Shown: positions 14,762 to 22,586 of the stretch, piece by piece
Position numbering within the stretch: the stretch's first letter is position 1
How the letters are laid out: the number at the start of each line of letters is the position of its first letter
Source: an uncultured bacterium
GTDB taxonomy: Bacteria; Vulcanimicrobiota; CADAWZ01
Reading direction: 5' to 3'
NCBI GenBank assembly: GCA_949288455.1
Contig: CASEKF010000061.1
Span: 1-28,447 of the forward strand
DNA length: 28,447 bases
The notes under the pieces: generated by a model
What the model was told of the DNA's origin: nothing
The model's input: only the letters and a program-made list of their open reading frames with translations
The model's database searches: none
Made by a program: the position numbers and the translations under genes

Positions 14762-16135
14762 TCAACGTCCTCCTACGATTACGTCTCTTATTATAATATG
14801 CGGCCCTCCTCTTGAAATAGGCAAAGGCGACTGTCCCGCTTTTCCGCAACCGCCGCTACCGCCGCTATTAAAAATCTCCAAATCGTTTCCTATAGCGTCA
14901 ATTTTGTTCATAGTCTCAAAAATATTTCCGGTTAAAGTCAAATCTCTAACTTTCTCTCCGATTTGTCCCTTTTCAACCTTGTAAGCTTCGCCTGCGCTAA
15001 AAGTAAATACGTCGAGATTAGTCATGCCTCCTTGAGAACCTTTTACGTAATAGCCTTCTTCAATTTCCCGGAGCATTTCGTCAAAAGACCAATCTTTCGG
15101 TTCGATATATGTATTAGTCATCCTAACGATCGGCTCAAACTTAAAATCGATAGCTCTAGCGTTTCCGGAAACGGATTCTCCCATTTTTCCGGCGGTGTCT
15201 TTAGAATGCAGCCTTCCTACTATTTTGCCGTCTTTAATAAGATAATTCTTCCGACAAAGGACTCCTTCGTCGTCATATTTGTTTGTGCCCATACCATGTT
15301 CAAGCGTGCCGTCGTCTATAGCCGTCAGAGAATCTACTCCTATTTCCCTTCCGGTATACATCTCTTTTTTCAACTTATCGTTTTCGCATATATGATCAGA
15401 CTCGCTCATATGACCGAAAGCTTCATGAATAAAGGTCCCGGACATTCTGGGATCTATAAGGCAATCAAAACGCCCTCCCTTAGCGGGCTTAGCGTTCAAT
15501 AAAGAAGCCGCATTTTCAGCAATCTTACGTATTTTGTCATCTATATCGGTCACTACCTTGAAACCGTCTATACCTCCTAAAGAATCGGCGTACTTCTGAA
15601 CGTTTAATCCTTCTTTTGCAATCGCTTGAACAGACATTCCGCATTCGGAACGCTCTTGTTCAATATATGTGCCTTCTGAATTTACAAAAAATTTCTTTAC
15701 TCCGACGTCTTTATAAAATATAGACGAATTATTTATTTTATCTTGAGATAAAATAATTTCATTATAATCTCTAACAAGTTTTTCTTTCTCATCTATATTT
15801 ATCTTCATCGGATTTTCAGAATCTTGCAGAGAAACTTTAATATAATCCTCTATCACGGGAGATTCGGCGAGATCGTATTCCGCGGGTTTTCCAATTTTAG
15901 CCTCTCTAGCCGCAAGAAAAACGCTTTTGTCAAAATCCTCCATATCGGTAAAAGAAACGACTCCCCATCTGCCTTTATCTTTAACTCTGACGGTTCCTCC
16001 AAAACTGCTTATCTCGCCTAATTGTTCAAGCTTATTGCCAACATATTGAATTCGAGTTTCCATACGGTCTTCTATTCTTACGTCCATGTAATCTACCTTT
16101 AACGTCTCGACCGCTTCCTTAAGCTTATCCTTCAA
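14762..16135 (-). CDS. tldD: TldD metalloprotease subunit (TTG start)
   Basis: TldD is the catalytic zinc subunit of the TldD-TldE protease. The HExxxH motif is HEAFGH at residues 237-242. A C-terminal cysteine in GGSGGCGKAGQSP provides the family's further zinc-ligand region. Length (457 residues) is normal. The start codon is TTG at 16135: an unbroken run of G residues (AAGGGGGGGATATTATTG on the minus strand) forms the ribosome site, and the next ATG (residue 17) would cut conserved N-terminal sequence and has no such site. The pair is transcribed with tldE behind it. Substrates in this organism are not known. Confidence 0.95.
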   Translation of the reverse strand: MKDKLKEAVETLKVDYMDVRIEDRMETRIQYVGNKLEQLGEISSFGGTVRVKDKGRWGVVSFTDMEDFDKSVFLAAREAKIGKPAEYDLAESPVIEDYIKVSLQDSENPMKINIDEKEKLVRDYNEIILSQDKINNSSIFYKDVGVKKFFVNSEGTYIEQERSECGMSVQAIAKEGLNVQKYADSLGGIDGFKVVTDIDDKIRKIAENAASLLNAKPAKGGRFDCLIDPRMSGTFIHEAFGHMSESDHICENDKLKKEMYTGREIGVDSLTAIDDGTLEHGMGTNKYDDEGVLCRKNYLIKDGKIVGRLHSKDTAGKMGESVSGNARAIDFKFEPIVRMTNTYIEPKDWSFDEMLREIEEGYYVKGSQGGMTNLDVFTFSAGEAYKVEKGQIGEKVRDLTLTGNIFETMNKIDAIGNDLEIFNSGGSGGCGKAGQSPLPISRGGPHIIIRDVIVGGR

Positions 16136-16369
16136 TAATATCCCCCCCTTGTGTAACGGCTGAATTTCCGCTTAGACATTTTTAGGATAATAAAACGTTA
16201 TTTTAACCTTAAAAATTCTATCGAGGCTAAGATCTGTCCTTCTTAAAAAAACAAAAGTTTTACAAGGAAAATATGCAAAATCATAGAATTGGAAATTATG
16301 GAATTTTATAAAAAATGGCAAGCCGCGGCCTCACAGCGTATGCAATAAAATATTGGAGGAAATCGACAA

Positions 16370-17545
16370 ATGAAAAACCTTAAGTTGTTCCTGTTATTTT
16401 TAGCCGTATGTTTAACGCTGGGAATAACAACTTCTTATGCCGCTATAGTTAGAGTAACTCAACCTAAGCTTACAGCGTTAAATATTTCCGTAGTGAGATT
16501 CGGAATAGTAAATATCTCTCAAAATGGAAATATTGTCACAGCTTACGAAAAAGTAGCCGATACAAAGTTAAAACAAAAAGGAACCGTCTACAAACTATGG
16601 GTATTCGATTTTTCGGGAAAAACCCGCGAATCGGTAAAAATCAGCGAAATTCTTCTGCCATGTACGGCTCTTCAAAACGCGGCTTTAACTCATGACGGAA
16701 AAACATGCATAGTAACTGCGGAAAGAGGTTCAAAATTCATAAAAGTCGATATTCCAAATAAAAAAGCCACGGTAATCTTCGAACATACTCCGGGCAAACA
16801 AGGATTTAGATGCGATACCGGGGTAATTCAAACTTATCCCGACGGAAAAATCGGCGCTAGCGGATATTTCTATGATGAAAAAGCTCAAATCAAAGCGAAA
16901 TACATAGCTTATATAGATCCTAACAAAACAGGTTACGACATATTTACGCCCGCTTATAATACGACCAGATTTGAAAACGCTATAGGAAACAACGCAGACT
17001 ACGTAGAATGGGTAGACGCCGGAAAATGCTTCTGGGTAGGCAGACTGAAAAAAAGCGGCAATCCTGAAATAGATAAGAAATACGAATTTAACGAAAATAA
17101 TAAAGTCCTTTGCTATTGGGATAAAGGAAAAACAACCATATTAGACGAAGCTCCGTATTTCCTTCATTATTCCGCGGGAAAAGACAGAATTATCTATACC
17201 GTAGCTCAAAAAGCTCTCGATAGAAAAGAAGGGGAATTAACTCAATATCAAGGCGTCGCAACTTATGTTACTAGTACGGACAAAAAGAAAGTAAAAGTAA
17301 ATCCAAACGACAGGCTTTATCAATATTTGACTATGGCTAAAGGCGGAAGCACGGCAATAATGTCAGATTTAAACTTAAAAACCACAACGGTTTCTTATTT
17401 CTACGGAAAAAGCGTCAACGGCTTTAAAATGAGACCTATAAGAGAGCAAACCAGAGTCGCTCTTAATCAGCTTAGACTTTCGGAAGACGGAAGCGCTTAC
17501 GTAACTTGGGACGGATTCCAAATTACCTGGGGAGAATTACAATAA
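16370..17545 (+). CDS. Exported protein of unknown function, beta-propeller-like
   Basis: A clear signal peptide (residues about 1-24, ending TSYA) precedes a 367-residue mature protein rich in beta-strand patterns. Repeated pieces such as NGNIVTAYEK, DGKTCIVTAERG and DGSAYVTWDGF resemble blades of a beta-propeller (TolB/WD-like), where each unit begins with a Gly/Asp turn. I cannot name the family. It is expected in the periplasm or on the cell surface. The start has a GGAGGA ribosome site nine bases upstream. It stands alone between divergent tldD and a strong terminator. No catalytic motif is visible. Confidence 0.85.
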   Translation: MKNLKLFLLFLAVCLTLGITTSYAAIVRVTQPKLTALNISVVRFGIVNISQNGNIVTAYEKVADTKLKQKGTVYKLWVFDFSGKTRESVKISEILLPCTALQNAALTHDGKTCIVTAERGSKFIKVDIPNKKATVIFEHTPGKQGFRCDTGVIQTYPDGKIGASGYFYDEKAQIKAKYIAYIDPNKTGYDIFTPAYNTTRFENAIGNNADYVEWVDAGKCFWVGRLKKSGNPEIDKKYEFNENNKVLCYWDKGKTTILDEAPYFLHYSAGKDRIIYTVAQKALDRKEGELTQYQGVATYVTSTDKKKVKVNPNDRLYQYLTMAKGGSTAIMSDLNLKTTTVSYFYGKSVNGFKMRPIREQTRVALNQLRLSEDGSAYVTWDGFQITWGELQ

Positions 17546-17554
17546 ATTAAAATT

Positions 17555-17606
17555 ACATTAAAAAAGCATAGCGCTCAATAATTTTCGCGCTATGCTTTTT
17601 TAATGT
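17555..17606. terminator. Bidirectional terminator between convergent genes
   Basis: Two perfectly complementary 20-base arms (17555-17574 and 17587-17606) surround a 12-base loop. The core is GCATAGCGC/GCGCTATGC, flanked by A6 on one side and T6 on the other, so it works as a hairpin plus U-run in both directions. Its right arm contains the TAG stop of the minus-strand MFS gene (17590-17592). Confidence 0.92.
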
Positions 17607-18831
17607 CAATAAATCTAAATTTAAGAATCGACCAAATTACTAAAATTGCAAAAATAATTATAGACGTTCCAAAAACTACTACGCCGCCATAAGGAAAAAA
17701 ATCCATGGCTACGCCGGCAAAATACATTCCTGAGCCGCATGATACATAAATAAAAGACGAAATACTACCAAAAACTTTCCCCATCATTTCTCTTGGAGTT
17801 CTTTCCATCAAAGCCGTATTAAAAACAACTCCCGAAACTCCGTCTCCAAAACCGCCTAAAGCGATACAGCATAAAGATAAAAAATAAGGGGGCAAAAAAG
17901 CCAACTGAACCGGAACAAGAAAAGTTCCGCCCATACCCAAAGCCATAATTAAAGTCGAACCGCAATATAAAGCGGAAATATTAATTTTTTTACTTAAGCG
18001 AGAAGCGGAAACCGCTCCAAGGAAAGTTCCAATTCCCCAGCAAGTAAGAAGCCATCCGTATAAAGAACCTCCCAAAATCGCAACTTTAGCGGAAAATATC
18101 GGAAGGACCGTATTATAAGCGCCGCTCCCCAGTCCGTCGAATATTCTCAAAATCATAAAATAAAATAATATTCCGGATGATAGTAAAAAAACAAACGTAT
18201 CCTTAAATTCCAAATATAAATTTTCCCTTACGCGAGAAACTTTTTGAGGCAAAATTTTTTCTGCCATAGCTATCAAAGTAATAACGGAAAAAACAAAAGT
18301 GCAGCTATCTATAATAAAAGCGCTGTTATATCCCCAAAATCCTATAACCAGCCCGCCTAAAGCAGGCCCTATAACGGTAGTTATCGACTGAGAGACCTTA
18401 GAATACGAATTAGCTTCCATCAAATCGCTCTTATTCACTATTTCAGGAAGTATAGACGAAGAAGAAGAAGAATATATTTTATCAAAAGCCGCCAACATAA
18501 ATCCTAAGATAAAAAATATATTAACGTCTCTTAAGTATATAAAAGTAAGAATAGCTACGGCTCTAACTGAATCGCATATAATCATCAGCTTTCTCTTGTC
18601 GATTCTATCGGCAAGGAAACCGCCAAAAGGGCCAAAAAATAAAGACGGAACAGTTCTTATCGCAAAAAATATTCCCAATACGGATCCGGAGCCGGTTATC
18701 TCATATAAAAGAACGTTTAAGGCTACGTAATTTATCCAACCTCCGCAAGAAGATATAAATTGACCTAACCATAACAAAAAAAAACGTCTGTTTCTAAAAA
18801 ATAAACTCTTCTTAATCCCCTGAATAGTCAT
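17590..18831 (-). CDS. MFS transporter (EntS-like exporter type)
   Basis: The 413-residue inner-membrane protein has about 12 hydrophobic helices and the layout of the MFS_3/EntS-like group: an N-terminal FRNRRFFLLWLGQFISSCGGW, then GGFLADRIDKRKLM (the loop 2-3 motif of major facilitators) at about residues 74-88. EntS-type relatives export siderophores or drugs; here the substrate is unknown. The start overlaps the 3' end of the dCMP deaminase gene by 20 bases and no strong ribosome site precedes it, so translation may depend on coupling. The stop lies in the arm of the strong bidirectional terminator. Confidence 0.88.
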   Translation of the reverse strand: MTIQGIKKSLFFRNRRFFLLWLGQFISSCGGWINYVALNVLLYEITGSGSVLGIFFAIRTVPSLFFGPFGGFLADRIDKRKLMIICDSVRAVAILTFIYLRDVNIFFILGFMLAAFDKIYSSSSSSILPEIVNKSDLMEANSYSKVSQSITTVIGPALGGLVIGFWGYNSAFIIDSCTFVFSVITLIAMAEKILPQKVSRVRENLYLEFKDTFVFLLSSGILFYFMILRIFDGLGSGAYNTVLPIFSAKVAILGGSLYGWLLTCWGIGTFLGAVSASRLSKKINISALYCGSTLIMALGMGGTFLVPVQLAFLPPYFLSLCCIALGGFGDGVSGVVFNTALMERTPREMMGKVFGSISSFIYVSCGSGMYFAGVAMDFFPYGGVVVFGTSIIIFAILVIWSILKFRFIDIKKA

Positions 18832-19309
18832 AAGATTCTAAATCGACTCCGGCTTCAATAAAAAGTTTCCTAGCTACGTTGTCGTAATCGTCCCCGCTTA
18901 AATAATAAACTTTTTTTATACCTGAATTTATTATCATAATAGCGCATTCTTTACAAGGAAGAGGGGACCAAGTATAAAGCTCGGCTCCAAGAGTAGAAAT
19001 TCCATTCATAGCCGCTTGGGCTATAGCGTTTCTTTCTGCATGACCGGCCGTACAATATTCTAATCCTTGTCCTGAAGGCAAGTTAGCGAGTCTCCTTGGA
19101 CATTCGGATCTTTTATCTCCCGCAATACCTTCCGGCAACCCGTATTTTCTTATATCGCAATGCGAAGTTCCTCTGGCAGGCCCATTATACCCCATGCTTA
19201 CGACGCATCTGTTTTTTACTATAACGGCTCCAAAATTTCTTGACATACATTTTGATTTAGCCGCAGCCTGTCTTGCTATAGACATAAAATATTCAGTCCA
19301 ATCCATCAT
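18812..19309 (-). CDS. dCMP deaminase (ComEB-like)
   Basis: This cytoplasmic zinc enzyme converts dCMP to dUMP, feeding thymidylate synthesis. The deaminase motifs are HAE at residues 90-92 (Glu92 is the proton shuttle) and PCKEC at 118-122 (zinc cysteines). The family's additional metal-binding region is visible as TSHCD, SECPR and EYCTAGH (residues 48-90). Length, 165 residues, is typical. The ATG overlaps the stop of the UPF0182 gene by four bases (ATGA), and it overlaps the MFS gene downstream by 20 bases. Two consecutive ATGs are present, and I use the first because of the coupling. Confidence 0.93.
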   Translation of the reverse strand: MMDWTEYFMSIARQAAAKSKCMSRNFGAVIVKNRCVVSMGYNGPARGTSHCDIRKYGLPEGIAGDKRSECPRRLANLPSGQGLEYCTAGHAERNAIAQAAMNGISTLGAELYTWSPLPCKECAIMIINSGIKKVYYLSGDDYDNVARKLFIEAGVDLESYDYSGD

Positions 19310-22047
19310 TCTAAAACTCCGGTTTTTAAAATATAAAGCTTTTTTTCAAGCTCTTTCATTTCTCTTCCATAAGACGCCCAATCATCTTCTCTTTGAGCTT
19401 TTTTTGCCGCGTCGAAATGAGAAGACGCCTCTATAATCAATTTTTTACAAACGCTCAAAGATACCTTTTCATTTTCTGTCAAATCTAAATCAGTCGTTAT
19501 CGAGTCAGACGAAACCCCAAAAACCGACTTTAAAGCTTGTTCTAAAGAATCTTCCATCGCGACTTTATCTTCATATACGACAAATATCTTTTTTAACTGA
19601 GGAATTTTGCCTTTTTCGGCAGCCAGGAAAAGAGGTTCTATATAGATAAGAGAGCCGTCTATCGGAATTACCGTTAAATTGCCTCTTATAACGTTAGAGC
19701 CTCCCCTACTCCATAAAGCTAATTGTTTCGCGATTTCAGGTTCCTGGTCTATTCTAGAGTCTATTTGAGAAGGTCCGAAGATCAATTTATCCTTAGGAAA
19801 AGTATAAACTATTGTTTCTCCATAAAAAGGAGCGTCGCATCTGGCGACAGCCAAAGCTATCATATTTGACTTTCTCGCAGGAGAAAAAGGAAGAGCCAAA
19901 ACAAATTCTTCCTTTACTCCATTAGGTTTAGGCAATCTTAAAATAGTGTAATAAGGATCTATTTCGCCTGAAGAAATAGAAGAAGGAATTTTCCAAAGAT
20001 CTTCTTGGTTATAAAAGACCTGAGGATCAGTCATATGATACCTAGAGTATACTTTTGCCTGAATTTTCAACAAATATTCAGGATAGCGCATATGGCTTTT
20101 CAAATCTTCAGGCAGTTCGGAAAAACTTTTAAAAAGATTTTTAAAAGTTTTAGACTTAGTCTTTATTATCGGATCGCTTTCGTCAGATATATAAAAAGAC
20201 ACGTCTCCGTCATAAGCGTTTATAACGGCTTTAACCGAATTTCTTATATAATTTATACCAAAAAAATTTTGCGAATAAGGATAATTTGAAGAAACGGTAT
20301 AGCCGTCGATTATCCAGAAAAATTTGCCTTCAGAAATGACTATATAAGGATCTTTGTCATAAATAACGTAAGGCGTAATATTTTTTACGATTTCTGAAAT
20401 TTTTCTATTAAAAAGAACTTTGCTTTTATTAGTAATCTCAGAGCTAAGCAAAAGTTTTATATCGCCAAAATAAGAAGCGAAAAAAAGCCTGTTTAAAAAA
20501 GATGAAATCTTTACTCCCCCTTTGCCATTATAGGAACAGTAAACGTTTTCATCGCCCATAGGATAATCGAATTCTCTCTCGTTCGAGTTAACTATACAAT
20601 AAGAATCGGTCAATTCGCCGTAATAAATCGCAGGATTATCAAGTTTTAAATCTACGGCTGAAACCGGAGGAATATCTTTGATAAAAAAATTAGGGAGTCC
20701 GTCTAAAGTAGCGTCGTTTACGGGGCTAAGACAACAACCGTAACCATGAGTATAAGTAAAAGTTTCGTTGATCCATTTTCTATCCGGTATTCTGTCTCTC
20801 GCAAGCTCTCTGGGAGAAATCATAACTTGCCTGTACTTTCCGTCTATGAAATATCTATCGAAATCCACGTCAAAAAATTTATAATAAGTGCGTATTTCCT
20901 GCAGCTCGGAATAAGCTTCCAATAAAGGAGTAGGATCCCAAAGCCTTACGTTTTCCAAGGTCGAAGTATCGTCGGCTATATCGGAAGCTGTCAGTTTAGT
21001 ATCCGCAGGATATTCCTGTTCCTTAAATTTTTCAAGGCCAAAAGCCTTTCTGGTAAAATCAATGTTTCTTGAAATAAAAACCCCTTCTTTTGAAAGTTCG
21101 TTAGGAATTACCGTCAATCTTTGAAGGATAAAAGGATATATAAAAAAACTCGCCGCAAAAAATAAAATAAGACTTCCGACGCCGATTAAAGAACGCTTAT
21201 AATTATTAGTCTTTAAGTCCCCAAAAAGAAAAAACGCAAAAAAACAAGACAATAGTAAAAAAAGAGTCGCCGAGGGGATTCTAGCGTATACGTCAATAAA
21301 AAACGCTCCCGATAAAAAACCGGAGTCATTTAAAAGACAAGAATATCTAAAAAGAAAAACTCTCAACGCAAACGTAATTATAGCGACAGAAAGAAGAATA
21401 AGAACATGACGCTTTAACAGATTGGGAAGATTAAAATTTGTCGGAATATATCTAAATCCCCTGGCGAAAATATAAAATCCAGCCGTAAGACACAATAAAG
21501 AGACAAACATCCAAAAAATTCTTGAAACACAATACTCATAAAACGGAAGGACAAACACATAAAAAGAAAGATCTTTAGAGAAAACAGGATCTGTTTGGTT
21601 AAAAGGAGTCCGGTAAATAAAATCCAAAACAATCTCATAAAAATAAAAACCGTCTATAAAAAATACGACCGAAAGAATAACTAAAATTAAATACAAAAAA
21701 GATAAAGATAAGTTAGATATTTTAGGAAGCTCTATTACTCCTGATACGATTACTTGAGGTATAAATTTTTTCAGCTTCAAAATTATGAAAGTATTTATAG
21801 AACAAAAAATAAGCCAAATTAATAAAAGAGAAAAACCGCAAATAAACTTACTATTGAAGTTAAACCAAAAAACAGAAGAAAAACCTAACGATTCAAACCA
21901 TTGAGCGTTTATAAAAAATGCGACTAACTCTTTAAAAAAAATTAAAAAAATAAAAATTAAAAAAAATATGGAAAAAAAATTCAATTTTTTCTTTTTTTCC
22001 ATATCCGCTTTATCGTCTGTATAAACCCTTCCGGAGTATAAATTCAT
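19306..22047 (-). CDS. UPF0182-family membrane protein (COG1615)
   Basis: The 913-residue protein has about seven hydrophobic helices in its first 310 residues, followed by a large soluble part (about 315-913) expected outside the cytoplasm. Segments such as NAQWFESLGFSSVFW, TYTHGYGCCLSPV and GSNVIRGNLTVIPIDGSLIYIEPLFL are characteristic of UPF0182 proteins. The family's function is unknown; it occurs in cyanobacteria, actinobacteria and some other lineages. The start has an AAGGTG ribosome site seven bases before the ATG; the second methionine (residue 16) has none. It is the first protein gene after tRNA-Tyr and is coupled to the dCMP deaminase by a four-base overlap. Confidence 0.93.
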   Translation of the reverse strand: MNLYSGRVYTDDKADMEKKKKLNFFSIFFLIFIFLIFFKELVAFFINAQWFESLGFSSVFWFNFNSKFICGFSLLLIWLIFCSINTFIILKLKKFIPQVIVSGVIELPKISNLSLSFLYLILVILSVVFFIDGFYFYEIVLDFIYRTPFNQTDPVFSKDLSFYVFVLPFYEYCVSRIFWMFVSLLCLTAGFYIFARGFRYIPTNFNLPNLLKRHVLILLSVAIITFALRVFLFRYSCLLNDSGFLSGAFFIDVYARIPSATLFLLLSCFFAFFLFGDLKTNNYKRSLIGVGSLILFFAASFFIYPFILQRLTVIPNELSKEGVFISRNIDFTRKAFGLEKFKEQEYPADTKLTASDIADDTSTLENVRLWDPTPLLEAYSELQEIRTYYKFFDVDFDRYFIDGKYRQVMISPRELARDRIPDRKWINETFTYTHGYGCCLSPVNDATLDGLPNFFIKDIPPVSAVDLKLDNPAIYYGELTDSYCIVNSNEREFDYPMGDENVYCSYNGKGGVKISSFLNRLFFASYFGDIKLLLSSEITNKSKVLFNRKISEIVKNITPYVIYDKDPYIVISEGKFFWIIDGYTVSSNYPYSQNFFGINYIRNSVKAVINAYDGDVSFYISDESDPIIKTKSKTFKNLFKSFSELPEDLKSHMRYPEYLLKIQAKVYSRYHMTDPQVFYNQEDLWKIPSSISSGEIDPYYTILRLPKPNGVKEEFVLALPFSPARKSNMIALAVARCDAPFYGETIVYTFPKDKLIFGPSQIDSRIDQEPEIAKQLALWSRGGSNVIRGNLTVIPIDGSLIYIEPLFLAAEKGKIPQLKKIFVVYEDKVAMEDSLEQALKSVFGVSSDSITTDLDLTENEKVSLSVCKKLIIEASSHFDAAKKAQREDDWASYGREMKELEKKLYILKTGVLE

Positions 22048-22085
22048 AAAAACACCTTTAAAATAAACGTTAAAAAATAAATTAA

Positions 22086-22113
22086 AAAAAGCAGGATTAA
22101 AATCCTGCTTTTT
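22086..22113 (-). terminator. Terminator after tRNA-Tyr
   Basis: On the minus strand AAAAAGCAGGAT and ATCCTGCTTTTT (arms 22102-22113 and 22086-22097) form a 12-base stem with a four-base loop followed by T residues. It begins a few bases past the 3' end of the tRNA and lies 39 bases ahead of the UPF0182 start. Confidence 0.88.
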
Positions 22114-22119
22114 AATTTA

Positions 22120-22203
22120 TGGGCAGGGGTGGATTCGAACCACCGCAACGCGTCGCGTGCCAGATTTACAGTCTGGTGCCATTAACCACTCGGCCACCTA
22201 CCC
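22120..22203 (-). tRNA. tRNA-Tyr, anticodon GUA
   Basis: The minus strand folds into a class II tRNA. The acceptor stem is GGGTAGG/CCTGCCC with discriminator A. The anticodon arm is CCAGA-CTGTAAA-TCTGG, with anticodon GTA at 22167-22169. A long variable arm (CACGCGACGCGTTGC) is typical of bacterial tyrosine tRNAs. The T arm is GGTGG-TTCGAAT-CCACC. The CCA end is not encoded and must be added after transcription. Confidence 0.98.
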
Positions 22204-22243
22204 AACTTCGTCAATTAAGTTTAATTTAACTGAAGTGATTTAC

Positions 22244-22272
22244 ATTATACTATCGTAAAATATATTTGTCAA
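22244..22272 (-). promoter_or_regulatory. Consensus promoter of tRNA-Tyr
   Basis: On the minus strand a perfect TTGACA (22267-22272) and perfect TATAAT (22244-22249) are separated by 17 bases, the ideal sigma70 arrangement. The tRNA begins about 40 bases downstream. Such full consensus fits a strongly expressed stable RNA. Confidence 0.92.
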
Positions 22273-22504
22273 GAGGTAATTTTTATTTGCGCAATATTTA
22301 AATAAATCCCAAAAATAAATCCGAAAAACCGCTAAAGACCGATTAAACTTCCGCTTTTAAGGATATAAAAAAATTTCAATAGCTAGTCCGGATAAATCTA
22401 ACATACCTAACTATTATCGCTTAGAATTACGATAACTTACTCTCGTTTATATCCTTTATAAAGACGGTATAAAATAAAAACACATTATATAATTTCATAA
22501 AAAA
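22273..22504. other. Non-coding gap between tRNA-Tyr promoter and ppdK terminator
   Basis: This part of the 383-base gene-free interval carries no open frame, tRNA or convincing hairpin that I can see. It is AT-rich, with scattered short A and T runs. I see nothing that names a function. Confidence 0.6.
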
Positions 22505-22572
22505 TCTAAAATATAAAAAGCCTAACGAAAAATATCTTAACTTTGCTTTTCGTTAGGCTTTTTATATTTAGA
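22505..22572 (-). terminator. Rho-independent terminator after ppdK
   Basis: Arms at 22505-22531 and 22547-22572 pair over about 25 bases with one extra A; the core is AGCCTAACGAAAA against TTTTCGTTAGGCT, with a 15-base loop. On the minus strand the second arm ends in TTTTTATATTTTAG. It starts 15 bases past the ppdK stop. It could also act on transcripts from the other side. Confidence 0.88.
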
Positions 22573-22586
22573 TTTCAAGAAAAAGT

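Noticed and set aside
14760-14849. Longer N-terminus for TldE (30 extra residues)
   Set aside because: The extension is Arg/Lys-rich, overlaps the end of tldD, and has no ribosome site, whereas the ATG at 14759 has AGGAGGA.
14963-15502. A 179-codon plus-strand frame opposite tldD
   Set aside because: tldD is unmistakable on the other strand, and this frame has no recognisable domain or start signal.
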